From positions 1-52,224 of the forward strand of contig JAGNSU010000008.1 in assembly GCA_017987895.1 (NCBI GenBank): a DNA stretch of 52,224 nucleotides. The letters run 5' to 3'. The stretch comes from Flavobacteriales bacterium. Its GTDB lineage: Bacteria; Bacteroidota; Bacteroidia; Flavobacteriales_F; PHOS-HE28. The position numbers and the translations under genes are program-made. Below the pieces are notes generated by a model. The model ran no database searches, was not told the origin of the DNA, and saw nothing but the letters and a program-made list of their open reading frames with translations. Positions 1 through 7,871 of the stretch are shown in pieces. The first letter of the stretch is position 1; the number at the start of each line of letters is the position of its first letter.

Positions 1-424
1 TGATGTTCTTGAAAGTGCCGCACTCTTCCTTTCCATTCTCCGTGTGGCAGAATCGGTGCATGCAAACCTCAAGCGCGCCAAAGTCGCCGAGGGGGTAGAC
101 CTCCAACGTGCCGGACACCAGCTCGCGGCGCATGTCCGCCGTGGTGGGTTGGGCGAACATGCGCCCGAAGCCCGCCATGGTGCTGTCGTAGTCCGCGAGG
201 CCGCCCTTGTCGTGGTAGAACTCAAGGTCGGGGGTGAACCAGGTGCCCAGTGCTGCGGCATCGTGCGCATTGAAGGCGGCGAAGAGGGCGCTGTCCAGCG
301 TGGCGATGGTAGCGGTGAGGGCTGTGGATGTGAGGGGAACCGATGGTGGAGGGGCAACCGGCGTGGGATGCTGATCGCAGGCGGAAAGGCAGGCCAGCAT
401 CGACAGTGTGATCAGGAAGCGCAT
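1..424 (-). CDS. NTF2-like (SnoaL/DUF4440-type) lipoprotein, 3' end outside window
   Basis: Reading leftwards from an ATG at 424 gives an open frame that leaves the window, so the C-terminus is missing (141 codons seen). The N-terminus (MRFLITLSMLACLSACDQHP) is a lipoprotein signal with a LSAC lipobox, so the product is probably anchored in a membrane after lipidation. The mature part has the pattern of small cone-fold NTF2-like proteins: a helix with LDSALFAAFNAHDAAALGTW, then FTPDLEFYHDKGGLADYDS. Members bind or convert small ligands in many pathways, and no substrate can be inferred. Family assignment rests on this pattern and the size. The frame is supported by the signal peptide and continuous coding; overlapping plus-strand frames lack any such features. 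Confidence 0.75.
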   Translation of the reverse strand, partial: MRFLITLSMLACLSACDQHPTPVAPPPSVPLTSTALTATIATLDSALFAAFNAHDAAALGTWFTPDLEFYHDKGGLADYDSTMAGFGRMFAQPTTADMRRELVSGTLEVYPLGDFGALEVCMHRFCHTENGKEECGTFKNI

Positions 425-605
425 GGCCGAAGATGAGGCACCGTTGGCGAAGCACGGGGCGGGGAAGGTGAAAGCTGTTGCCATGGGCCGCCGTCCTTGT
501 CTCGCGCCGCCATGGCCCGCCATACGTTGTAGGACGGCGCGTGGTAGTGCGAGCGAGCGGGAGTGGTTGCCGGGTACGCTGATCGCTCTGGGCCAGTTCG
601 TGGGT

Positions 606-1502
606 TCAAGTCGCCAGCAACGTGATCCCGCTCAGGTCCGCCTTACCGTTCTTCAGGAACTCATAGGTCATCCGGTCGGTCCGGCAGTCGATGAACCGGA
701 TCCGTTTCAAGCTCCTGCCTTTGAAGAAGGTGTTGGTGATCGTGGTGTTCTGGAACGTCACCCGCGAGAACGCGCAGTCCTCGAATTGGCAGTCCTCCAA
801 ACGCCCCTCGAAGACCACTTCGGCGATCTCCGTGGTCTGGAACGAGGTGCGTGCGAGCACTGCCTGTGCCAAGTTGCTCTTCAGCAATGACGTGTGTTTG
901 AACGCCGCTCCGCTCAGATCCGCACCGGAGAGATCGCAACCCTTGAAGTGACTGGTCGAGAACACGGCATGCTTCAGCGAACATTCCCGGAAGACCGTGT
1001 TGATCACATGCGATCGCTCAATGCGACTATCGCTGATGTTCGAACCGGAAAAGTCGCAGTCCACCACCTGGTTCGCGTCCAAGTGAAGACCCGACAGATC
1101 GGAACCGATGAACTTGCAGTGCTGCAGGTTCGAAGCGCTGAACTTGTCGTGCAGGCCCTTCAATCCGGAAAAGTCGGCACCCACCCAGCTACCACGTGAC
1201 ATGTCCCAGCCAAGCTTGGCCTTCTGCTCCCCGGTTGGCGCCCCAGCCGCTCGTTCCGCAACGGGTTCTGCGGTGGTCAGCTCATTGAGCACGGGTTGGA
1301 AGTCCTCCGAGAAATAGTTGAGGTCCACGCCCAGGATCACCGCCATCCGGTTGAAGGTGGTGATGTCCGGCATCGACTCCCCGCGTTCCCATTTTCCCAC
1401 GGCCTGTGGGCTGATGAACAGGCGCTCGGCGAGCTGGGCTTGCGAAATACGCATGCGCTTGCGGGCTTCGGCGATCTTGCCGCCGACGATCTTGGTTTCC
1501 AT
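606..1502 (-). CDS. XRE-type HTH protein fused to a pentapeptide-repeat domain
   Basis: 298 aa starting at METKIVGGKIAEARKRMRIS; an in-frame upstream ATG at 1583 is rejected because the extra 27 residues are basic, non-conserved-looking, and cross the promoter. Residues ~8-62 form a Cro/C1-type helix-turn-helix (QAQLAERLFISPQAVGKWER, then MPDITTFNRMAVILGVDL). Residues ~100-295 are pentapeptide repeats with the A(D/N)LxX periodicity (DFSGL, DLSGL, DFSGS, DLSGADLSGAAF), which fold as a right-handed quadrilateral beta-helix. HTH domains of this type bind operators; the pentapeptide part may mediate dimerisation or DNA mimicry as in Qnr/MfpA, but that is inference. No neighbour is co-directional, so it is probably monocistronic. 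Function of the fusion is unknown to me. Confidence 0.85.
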   Translation of the reverse strand: METKIVGGKIAEARKRMRISQAQLAERLFISPQAVGKWERGESMPDITTFNRMAVILGVDLNYFSEDFQPVLNELTTAEPVAERAAGAPTGEQKAKLGWDMSRGSWVGADFSGLKGLHDKFSASNLQHCKFIGSDLSGLHLDANQVVDCDFSGSNISDSRIERSHVINTVFRECSLKHAVFSTSHFKGCDLSGADLSGAAFKHTSLLKSNLAQAVLARTSFQTTEIAEVVFEGRLEDCQFEDCAFSRVTFQNTTITNTFFKGRSLKRIRFIDCRTDRMTYEFLKNGKADLSGITLLAT

Positions 1503-1535
1503 GGTCCTAGTTTTCGTCTTGTTCTTCTGACGCCG

Positions 1536-1543
1536 CAAAGGAA
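1536..1543 (-). promoter_or_regulatory. Candidate promoter box of the HTH-pentapeptide gene
   Basis: On the minus strand the sequence reads TTCCTTTG followed by CGGCG, a 7/8 match to the Bacteroidota -7 element TAnnTTTG, about 33 nt before the ATG at 1502. No convincing -33 TTTG element was found. The call is supported by resemblance to the better boxes before dnaN, ndk and the 18256 gene, which share TTTGCGSCG. Confidence 0.35.
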
Positions 1544-1810
1544 CAGGACGCCATTCCCGGCCCATGCTGGAAGGGCGATCCAAGTGGTTGTATTCCCGCT
1601 ACTCCTGGTTGCTTTTCGGCAACCGGTGGTTGTAAGCGGCGGGAACGGTGATCGCCGAACTTTCACGAGCGGGATGCTGGCCTTTGGCATCGTCGAGGTA
1701 GTGGGGCCATCGCTCACATCGACCAGAGCGGAGTTGTGGGCGTGCCCCTCGCATCCCTTCACCTCGCAAAGCCTCAGTTCGGGAGCCTCGTGTCGCGCTC
1801 TTCGCTGTAC

Positions 1811-1934
1811 TCCTCGGCCCCGACGCGTCGGGGCCTGCGGGGTGCCGCTGCGATCGCTCACGCGCTGATGCATGGCCGGTTGGTGCGTCGTTCCTTCTCG
1901 CAATGACCGGCCGGAGGGGAGAACCTTTGGCAGG
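1811..1934 (+). repeat. REP-like intergenic repeat, copy 1
   Basis: Begins with a perfect 20-bp palindrome at 1816-1835 (GGCCCCGACGCGTCGGGGCC), then the conserved core: CGATCGCTCACGCG, GGCCGGT...ACCGGCC arms around 1875-1912, and CGGAGGGGAGAAC. The core arms could form a hairpin. Shares its layout with four further copies at 2.96, 4.27, 5.19 and 6.55 kb, all in the same direction. The rest of the 1503-1997 gap (1544-1810) shows no gene; frames through it are not supported. Confidence 0.85.
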
Positions 1935-1997
1935 AGTGAAAAACCTGGGCGCATTGCCGTGAACGGTGGTAGCTTCGTCTACTGCCTGGCCCCTGCG

Positions 1998-2954
1998 ATG
2001 AGAACCTGCGTTTCCTCCTTTGCTGTCTTGGTGGCTTTGATGGCCGAAGCACAATCGCCCTACCGGCCTTTTCCCGCAATGGGTGCAGGATGGGTGGTCG
2101 CCGCGGGAGGGCTCCATTTCAATTGCAATCCGACCGAAGTGTTCGAGAGCACCAAGACCTTCGTTGTCGGCGATACGGTCTCCTACGGCGGGGTGGATCA
2201 TGTTGAAGTATGGATGCAGGAGCAAGGCTCGTGGACAGTGGTCGGTCCACCGGCCGGTGGAACCTGCCCGACCGGCGGCATCATCGACGTGCCCTGGCAC
2301 GTGGCCATGCACCTGCGACAGGACGTGGCGGCGCGCCGCGTGTATGCAGGTCCGGACGATGGCACCGATCTGCTCTATGACTTCAGCATCGGCCTGGGTA
2401 CCTATCCGCAGACCGTGGACAACTATGCCTATCCCGACCTGAAGGTGGTGGCGCTGGACAGCGTTGCGTTGAACGATGGCTACCACCGCACCTGGGTCCT
2501 GGGCATGGACTACGGAGCCGGCGTACAGGACTCGGCGTTCTGCACCATCATCGAAGGCGTGGGATCCACCTATGGCCCCCTGCCGTTCGCGGGACTTTCC
2601 ACGCCCTTCGAGTTCAGCGATACGCTCACCTGCTTCAACGATGGCACGAACACCATCTTCCCCCTTGGCGCTGGTGCTTGTGACCTCGCCATGGGCACGG
2701 ATCATCTGGCCGATCGCACGCTCGCACCGATCAGTGCTTATCCATCACCGAGCAGCGGTGAGATCCACTTGAGAGGCACGTTGCCGGAAGCAGGCACGTA
2801 CGCGATCCTTGACCTGACCGGAAAGACGGTGGAGCGCGGAACGTTTCCTGGATCCGCCATCGACATCAGCGCGCTCCGGAACTCGATCTATTTCCTACGG
2901 ATCATGGATCGAACGGGCCAGGTGGTGGGGCATATACGCTTCGTGAAGGAGTAG
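1998..2954 (+). CDS. Secreted protein with type IX secretion sorting domain
   Basis: 318 aa starting MRTCVSSFAVLVALMAEAQS, a Sec signal peptide ending near AEAQ; the frame is open further upstream but that part is translated repeat copy 1. The body (residues ~20-230) is Cys-containing and matches no family I recognise; it mentions no catalytic motif. The last ~75 residues are a type IX CTD: AYPSPSSGEIHLRG, GTYAILDLTGKTVERGTF, then NSIYFLRIMDRTGQ and a basic end. Such CTDs direct export across the outer membrane and attachment to the cell surface or release. A possible box TAGCTTCG lies at 1970-1977. Likely a surface or extracellular protein of unknown role. Confidence 0.8.
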   Translation: MRTCVSSFAVLVALMAEAQSPYRPFPAMGAGWVVAAGGLHFNCNPTEVFESTKTFVVGDTVSYGGVDHVEVWMQEQGSWTVVGPPAGGTCPTGGIIDVPWHVAMHLRQDVAARRVYAGPDDGTDLLYDFSIGLGTYPQTVDNYAYPDLKVVALDSVALNDGYHRTWVLGMDYGAGVQDSAFCTIIEGVGSTYGPLPFAGLSTPFEFSDTLTCFNDGTNTIFPLGAGACDLAMGTDHLADRTLAPISAYPSPSSGEIHLRGTLPEAGTYAILDLTGKTVERGTFPGSAIDISALRNSIYFLRIMDRTGQVVGHIRFVKE

Positions 2955-2956
2955 CT

Positions 2957-3045
2957 CCGGATCCGGGATGCCGTCGGGATCGTTCACGTGCTGACGCATG
3001 GCCGGAGATCGCGGCCGGAGGGGAGAACTGCTGGCACGGGTGGAC
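2957..3045 (+). repeat. REP-like intergenic repeat, truncated copy 2
   Basis: Retains GGGATCGTTCACGTGCTGAC, GCATGGCCGG and CGGCCGGAGGGGAGAACTG but lacks about 35 bp of the middle of the other copies (the TTGCTTCGTCG...CAATGACC part), as if deleted between the two GGCCGG arms. It lies between the convergent ends of the type IX gene and the serine hydrolase and may serve as a transcription barrier; no U-tract terminator is visible. Confidence 0.8.
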
Positions 3046-3121
3046 GGCCCACAACGCACGAGACCTATCGCACGGCCTAGCACTCGCGCCAAAGTCGTGG
3101 CATGCATATGCCACGCCCCGT

Positions 3122-4201
3122 TCAGCGGACCAACACCTCCACCAATGCATCGCCAAGGATGCGGTTGCCTGTGGTGTTCTTGTCGCCGATCTCGCCGGAG
3201 TTGGTGAGCACGATGATCAATACGCCGCGCTCCGGGAACCAGCGCACGACCGCGTTATGCCCCCAGTCCTCATTGCCGCGTGTCCAGATCTCCGTGGTGC
3301 CTTTCGTGTCCGACACGAACCAGCCCCGTGCCATGTGGCCCACGGACATGGGCACACGCGGTGTCCACAGCGTGTCCAGTAGGGCGGGGGAGAGCAGCGC
3401 GCCGTGGCGCAGCGCGGTGAACCACGCATGCAGATCGCTCGTGCAGGAATAGATGCCACCGCTGCCGATGTAGCCCCAGTTCACACCGAAGACCTCGGGC
3501 TCGATCGCGCGCGTGAAGGCCGCGACTTCCGGTGGAGAAGGGTGGGCAACATCGCTCCAGACCTTGGTGTGCATCAGACCAGCAGGCAGCAGCACATGCA
3601 CCCGGACATAGGCTTCGAACGGCATTCCGCTCACCTTCTCCACCACGGCAGCGAGCAGTTCGTAGTTCTCGTTGGAGTAGCGGAAGGCCGTGCCCGGAAT
3701 GGTATCCAGCGTATCGCGACCAATGGCGGTCACGGCCTCATCGAGCGTGTGCGTCCCATCGGCGGCGTAGTGCTGTGCCAGGCCGCTGGTATGCGTCAGG
3801 CAGTGCTCGATAGTGATCCATCGTTTGTCCGCCGGCAGATCAGGGAAATAGCGCGTGAGCGTATCGGAACGATTCAACAGGCCCTCCGCTTCCAACTGTG
3901 CGATGCACACCGCCGTGAAGCTCTTGCTGATGGACGCCAGGTTGAACAAGGTGCTGTCCGTGGGCACGTGCCGGTGCGCGCTATCGATGAATCCGTAGCC
4001 TGCACTGAGGATCAACGTGTCGTGTACGCTGATGAGCACCCCCGCGCCATAGGCATCGCCCACCAGCGAATGCAAGAGGCTGTCACACTTGTGCGCCAAC
4101 GCGGCGTGCGGTGCGGAGAGTTCGTCCTTCTCCTCCGGTATCGCTGGTGGCGCGGTGCATGCGGCGATCAGAAGAGGGAAGAGGAGATGAGCGTTTAGCA
4201 T
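3122..4201 (-). CDS. Serine hydrolase, beta-lactamase class C-like, lipoprotein
   Basis: 359 aa from the ATG at 4201 (MLNAHLLFPLLIAACTAPPA, a lipobox IAAC); an upstream in-frame ATG at 4240 would bury the signal. The penicillin-binding-fold motifs are visible: SxxK as SISK within FNLASISKSFTAV (~residue 93), YxN as YSNENYELL (~165), and near the C-terminus GHNAVVRWFPERG in the place of the KTG/HxG motif. HTSG after an EHCLTHT stretch is typical of class C-like esterases/peptidases. Acts on ester or amide substrates outside the cytoplasm; substrate unknown. Flanked by repeat copies 2 and 3, single-gene unit. A second, unrelated-looking family member lies at 36914-38218. Confidence 0.88.
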   Translation of the reverse strand: MLNAHLLFPLLIAACTAPPAIPEEKDELSAPHAALAHKCDSLLHSLVGDAYGAGVLISVHDTLILSAGYGFIDSAHRHVPTDSTLFNLASISKSFTAVCIAQLEAEGLLNRSDTLTRYFPDLPADKRWITIEHCLTHTSGLAQHYAADGTHTLDEAVTAIGRDTLDTIPGTAFRYSNENYELLAAVVEKVSGMPFEAYVRVHVLLPAGLMHTKVWSDVAHPSPPEVAAFTRAIEPEVFGVNWGYIGSGGIYSCTSDLHAWFTALRHGALLSPALLDTLWTPRVPMSVGHMARGWFVSDTKGTTEIWTRGNEDWGHNAVVRWFPERGVLIIVLTNSGEIGDKNTTGNRILGDALVEVLVR

Positions 4202-4264
4202 GAACAAGGATACGTGGGTGGCCCAGCGGATAGGGAGCACGGGGATGGACGGTGCGGGATGTTG

Positions 4265-4470
4265 GCGTGCGGGTGATCACACCGTCGCGCTCGGAGTTCA
4301 CCCCGGCCATGAGCCGGGGTCTAAAGTCCTTGCCGTCCTTCGGCACCGCTCAGGACCGGCTCCGGGCTTTCCCGTGCGATCGCTCAGGCGCTGACGCATG
4401 GCCGGTTGCTTCGTCGTTCCTCCGCGCAATGACCGGCCGGAGGGGAGAACTGCTGGTATGAGCGGACGGC
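4265..4470 (+). repeat. REP-like intergenic repeat, copy 3
   Basis: Fills most of the 4202-4515 gap. Starts with GTGATCACACCGTCGCGCT (also at the head of copy 5), then inverted arms CCCCGGC-CATGA-GCCGGGG (4301-4319), CTCCGGGCTTTCCCGTGCGA, and the core with GGCCGGT/ACCGGCC arms (4400-4438) ending CGGAGGGGAGAACTGCTGG. Same direction as the other copies. Nothing else is seen in this gap. Confidence 0.88.
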
Positions 4471-4515
4471 CAACAGCATCTAGGGTTCGCGACGATCGAA
4501 TAATTACGCCAACGC

Positions 4516-4866
4516 TCATCCTTTGCGGATGCGCAAACGCTTCTCCGTGATCACCGTGAAGGCGCGCAAGAGTTCGTCGCCGCGCTCACGCACAGCTTGG
4601 GAGACGAGTGCGGCTTGGTTCGCACCGGGCAAACCGTGCATTCGAACCAGCACCACGCCGGCATGCACGGCGTTCAGCCGGAACACGAGCTCGCCGAAGT
4701 CCTTGTCCTCGGTGATCAGTAAGGCATCACGCTCTTGTGCGATGCGCAGCACGTCGGCATCCGCGCGCCCGGTCAGGTCGGTGCGCACCACCACAAGGTC
4801 ATGGCCATCGGCGATGAGGCGCTTGATGATCCGGCCATCGAGGCATTCATCGGCCACGAAGTGCAT
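4516..4866 (-). CDS. DUF5615 PIN-like protein, putative toxin
   Basis: 116 aa, starting MHFVADECLDGRIIKRLIAD. DUF5615 proteins are small PIN-fold relatives; visible acidic positions are D6 and E7 near the first strand and the ITEDKDFGELV segment (~50-60), matching the family's conserved DxDF signature. PIN domains usually are Mg-dependent ribonucleases, and DUF5615 genes are commonly paired with DUF433 antitoxin-like genes. Here the DUF433 gene is directly upstream (6-nt gap) and co-directional, which is the usual order. Ribonuclease activity is inferred from the family, not shown. No separate promoter is visible, so it is expected to be expressed from the DUF433 promoter. Confidence 0.88.
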   Translation of the reverse strand: MHFVADECLDGRIIKRLIADGHDLVVVRTDLTGRADADVLRIAQERDALLITEDKDFGELVFRLNAVHAGVVLVRMHGLPGANQAALVSQAVRERGDELLRAFTVITEKRLRIRKG

Positions 4867-4872
4867 GGACGG

Positions 4873-5106
4873 TCAGGATGCGAAGGGCAGGTCGATGTCG
4901 TTGCGCACCGAATCCGCGCCGAACTGCAGGCAGGCCTGGATGCTCTCTCGCGTGAGCTGCGGGTATCCTTCAACCAGGTCCTCGATGGTCTGGCCGGCGG
5001 CGAGCTTGTCCAGGATCAGGTCTACCGGAATGCGCGTGCCCTTGATGCACGGCTTGCCGTACATCACCTGCGGATCCGCTGCGATATGCTGGTGCCAGTC
5101 GAGCAT
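4873..5106 (-). CDS. DUF433 protein, putative antitoxin
   Basis: 77 aa beginning MLDWHQHIAADPQVMYGKPC. The DUF433 signature is clear: a D-P-x-x-x-x-GKPCIKGTRIPVDLILDKL stretch, then EDLVEGYPQLTRESIQACL, a helix-turn-helix-like fold. An in-frame start at 5190 adds 28 residues that do not resemble the family and lie in non-coding DNA, so the start at 5106 is chosen. DUF433 proteins accompany PIN-like DUF5615 proteins and are presumed DNA-binding antitoxins that autoregulate the pair. The gene is followed after 6 nt by the DUF5615 gene and preceded by repeat copy 4. Confidence 0.88.
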   Translation of the reverse strand: MLDWHQHIAADPQVMYGKPCIKGTRIPVDLILDKLAAGQTIEDLVEGYPQLTRESIQACLQFGADSVRNDIDLPFAS

Positions 5107-5186
5107 GTTTTCACCCCAAAAACATCGGGGATGCCCAAAGATAGAGCGGTGGGTGGGAGAGGAGGTTGAGTAGTTCTTCCCTTGGA

Positions 5187-5326
5187 TCACGCCAAACCCG
5201 ACGCGTCGAGACTCCGGGCTTTCCCGTGCGATCGCTCACACGTTGACGCATGGCCGGTTGCTTCGTCGTTCCTCCGCGCAATGACCGGCCGGAGAGGAGA
5301 ACTGCTGGCATGATCGGGCGGCCCGG
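5187..5326 (+). repeat. REP-like intergenic repeat, copy 4
   Basis: Contains the palindromic CGACGCGTCG (5199-5208), ACTCCGGGCTTTCCCGTGCG, ATCGCTCACACG and the GGCCGGT...ACCGGCC arms (~5252-5290), ending GGAGAGGAGAACTGCTGGCA. Same direction as the other copies. It separates the DUF433/DUF5615 unit from the end of the next type IX gene. Confidence 0.88.
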
Positions 5327-5330
5327 CTCG

Positions 5331-6479
5331 CTACTGCTTCACAAAACGGAACACCGATCGACCACCGTCATCAAGGAGGATCGCACCGCGATAAATACCG
5401 GTCTCCAAACCGGTGATATCCAGATCCAGTTGTAGGTTGTTGCTACCGGCCTCACCGCGCCGACGCATCACCTGCCGCCCCAAGGCATCCAGGACGATAA
5501 CATCGTACATGCCGGGCTGCACGTCCGGTGCTTGTATCCGGATCCGATCGGTGGACGGGTTCGGGAACACGCGTACCTGTGGGGCCGTTGCCGATGCGCT
5601 TCCCGTTCCGGTGGAAAAGTCGGCCACCTTGTATTGCACCCCGGTCACCGTGTTCAGGGCACCGTTCATGGTGCAGATGGCGATGGTCTCCTTGGACAGG
5701 TCGTTGATGAAATGGAAGGAAGGCACGGTATCAACACCGAACACATCGACCATCCCCCAGTCGCTGATCGCCATATCAGTAGCGTCAAGCCAGCCGAGTT
5801 GCGTATGGACGTCAAGCCTTCGTCCCGTATACCGGGTCCGCTTCTCCCGGAGCACCGGGTAGGTACCGCCCGGTATGGTCAGCGAACCCCAGGCGTCCAC
5901 CACCTCGAGGACGTTGAACGTGCTCCGGAACCGCATAGAATCAACTTGTCCGCCGAGTTGGTCCACCGTGCCGGGCGGCATTTCACTGGGCAGGAAGTAC
6001 GTCATCATGCTACTGGTCGCCTGGCGGATATCGAAGAAGTTGAGCGGCGCCCAGTTCATGGGCTGGGCGGGCAACCAATGCGTGGTCCACGATGATCCGA
6101 TCTGGAGGGGATCCACGCCATGGGAACCCATGTAGGCGACTTCTGTGGCCGTCACGTTCACGTAGTCCTCCTGGCCAGCAAGTGCACCCGCAGGCGTGTG
6201 CATCAGCTCCGCACCGGGGTGATCCGCAGCGCCCACGCCGGTGGCCGGGTCCCGGAAGATCTGCTGCCACAAACTATCGGCTTGCAGCGCGGACAGGTCC
6301 CATGCCTGACTTCCACCTGGCGGCGTGTAGATAGCGGCGGCGGCGTTGGGCTGGTTGCCGAAGGCGTAGAACAAGGTATCCCCGATCACCGGGAACACGC
6401 TGTTGGTAACGGTGATCTGGGCATGCGCGGGGATCGCGAAGGCCAAGAGCGCGATCGAAGTGGGGGAGAGTCGCTTCAT
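5331..6479 (-). CDS. Secreted protein with type IX secretion sorting domain
   Basis: 382 aa from the ATG at 6479 (MKRLSPTSIALLAFAIPAHA, Sec signal). An upstream ATG at 6539 would place 20 polar residues before the signal and is rejected. The body begins QITVTNSVFPVIGDTLFYAF, a pattern seen in many Flavobacteriales secreted proteins (two ~120-residue beta-rich halves), with no enzyme motif. The C-terminal ~80 residues are a type IX CTD: VFPNPSTDRIRIQ, MYDVIVLDALGRQVMRR, and ETGIYRGAILLDDGG...FVKQ. Expected to be exported through the type IX system to the surface or medium. Isolated between repeat copies 4 and 5. Confidence 0.88.
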   Translation of the reverse strand: MKRLSPTSIALLAFAIPAHAQITVTNSVFPVIGDTLFYAFGNQPNAAAAIYTPPGGSQAWDLSALQADSLWQQIFRDPATGVGAADHPGAELMHTPAGALAGQEDYVNVTATEVAYMGSHGVDPLQIGSSWTTHWLPAQPMNWAPLNFFDIRQATSSMMTYFLPSEMPPGTVDQLGGQVDSMRFRSTFNVLEVVDAWGSLTIPGGTYPVLREKRTRYTGRRLDVHTQLGWLDATDMAISDWGMVDVFGVDTVPSFHFINDLSKETIAICTMNGALNTVTGVQYKVADFSTGTGSASATAPQVRVFPNPSTDRIRIQAPDVQPGMYDVIVLDALGRQVMRRRGEAGSNNLQLDLDITGLETGIYRGAILLDDGGRSVFRFVKQ

Positions 6480-6544
6480 GTGCGGTGGATTGACGCGATG
6501 AATGTATGCGCTGCTGCTCGACCCTTCGATGTGGGGCACTGGGC

Positions 6545-6738
6545 GTGCCGGTGATTACACCGTCGCGCTATTCCGTTCAAGTCCTCGTCCCGACGTGTCG
6601 GGACTCCGGGCTTTCCGCTTCAATCGCTCACGCGCCTGCCTGCCGAAGGCATGGCTGACGCTTGGCCGGTTGCTTCGTCGTTCCTCCTCGCAATGACCGG
6701 CCGGAGGGGAGAACTGCCGGCACGAGTACACGGCCCTC
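6545..6738 (+). repeat. REP-like intergenic repeat, copy 5
   Basis: Starts GGTGATTACACCGTCGCGCT like copy 3, then inverted arms GTCCCGAC-GT-GTCGGGAC (6587-6604), ACTCCGGGCTTTCCGCTTCA, and the core with GGCCGGT...ACCGGCC arms (~6663-6701), ending GGAGGGGAGAACTGCCGGCA. It has a unique ~15-bp insertion (CCTGCCGAAGGCATG) between CACGCG and the core. It borders the low-GC three-gene cassette. Confidence 0.88.
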
Positions 6739-6758
6739 GGCATGAGATCAGTTGAGCA

Positions 6759-7871
6759 TTACGCCGACCAGCGCTTTTGGAGCTCTCGTTCGAGGTTAAG
6801 TGCATGCACAGATTGACGCTTCTCGAAGAATCCACAGAATCGCCGTACTGCTTTGAGACCGGGCTCTTCCAACAGAAGTCGAGTAATCTGGGCTCGCACT
6901 CCAAACTTGTTCCTCAACGTGCTGAGAATGTTCCCCTTCATAGTCGCTTTGGGCTGCATGTCCGTGACACCCATCTGCACAGTTGACCCGCCCAGAATCT
7001 CGTCGACCATATTGACTTCGATCGACTTTCCCAAGTCGGCTAGCAATTTGAGACGGCCTAAAATAGCCCGTGTGTCGTCCCCATTCAGCGCGTTCTGGAA
7101 CTCTGCCAACCACGCGCGCAGGTTCTTGTACCGGTCGCGCATCTGCATTGCCGTGATTAACAAGTCATCACTTCCATTGGCCTCATTGATGATTTGAAGA
7201 GCGACGGGAGGAAGACTTAACTGCGCGAACAAGCCTTGCGCATCTGAGCGTTGATAGATGTTCATTCGTGTCGACTGCAAGACTTCATTGAACTTGCCCT
7301 GCGCACTGGCCGGATAGTACATGAACGTTGCCCTCTGAACAAGCTCCTGGCGCTGTGGATGCGTGCTGTATGGTAACTCTGCAAGGCGCGCCCGAGCCAT
7401 CATTCCTGCGCCGCCATGGAGTATCTGGGATAGCATCTCGTCTGGCTGATCACGATGGTCGTTGAATGCCTTCTTGTTCTCTTCGTGTCGCTCCCGCATC
7501 TCAGGACAAGCAAGTAGGTCCTCCACGATGGATTCTCGAATTGGAACCCAAGCATCGCGATTTTGGCTGAATGATCGGGTCCGAACCAATGCCTCCTTGG
7601 TGAGCACCTTCAAGCAGTCGTAGCGTTCAATCCAGGAACGACTGTGGTCGGCGTCGACATAGCACACATCCGTCAGGACAATATTGCTTAGTGTTTGAGC
7701 TAGGCACTCGAAGGCAACGACGTCCCAGTTACGGTCCTCGTAGTCATACCGGAGACCGTCGACACTGATTCGCAGAAATGAAGCTTGGTCGCCTTTCGGG
7801 CCTTGCGAGAGGAGTTCTCCGACGTCCTCTAATGTCCAGTTGTCAATCAACAAGGTCCCAGCTTCAGTCAT
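6759..7871 (-). CDS. Unrecognised 370-aa protein, third gene of nucleotidyltransferase cassette
   Basis: 370 aa from the ATG at 7871, whose start overlaps the stop of the nucleotidyltransferase gene by 8 nt (ATGACTGA); an earlier in-frame ATG at 7904 is less likely because it would overlap 41 nt. I recognise no family. The sequence is predicted by eye to be largely helical, with a beta-rich N-terminal part (LLIDNWTLEDVGELLSQGPK) and a Lys/Arg-rich C-terminus. No signal peptide, membrane span or classical nuclease motif is seen. Base composition is noticeably more AT-rich than the housekeeping genes. The tight overlap suggests it works with the small nucleotidyltransferase, as effector or regulator, but this is inference. 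Confidence 0.75.
   Translation of the reverse strand: MTEAGTLLIDNWTLEDVGELLSQGPKGDQASFLRISVDGLRYDYEDRNWDVVAFECLAQTLSNIVLTDVCYVDADHSRSWIERYDCLKVLTKEALVRTRSFSQNRDAWVPIRESIVEDLLACPEMRERHEENKKAFNDHRDQPDEMLSQILHGGAGMMARARLAELPYSTHPQRQELVQRATFMYYPASAQGKFNEVLQSTRMNIYQRSDAQGLFAQLSLPPVALQIINEANGSDDLLITAMQMRDRYKNLRAWLAEFQNALNGDDTRAILGRLKLLADLGKSIEVNMVDEILGGSTVQMGVTDMQPKATMKGNILSTLRNKFGVRAQITRLLLEEPGLKAVRRFCGFFEKRQSVHALNLERELQKRWSA

Noticed and set aside
1599..2705. Long open frame (368 codons) on the minus strand through the type IX gene and repeat copy 1
   Set aside because: It is antisense to the supported signal-peptide/CTD gene and includes the repeat; residue usage is unlike proteins (many His/Arg runs).
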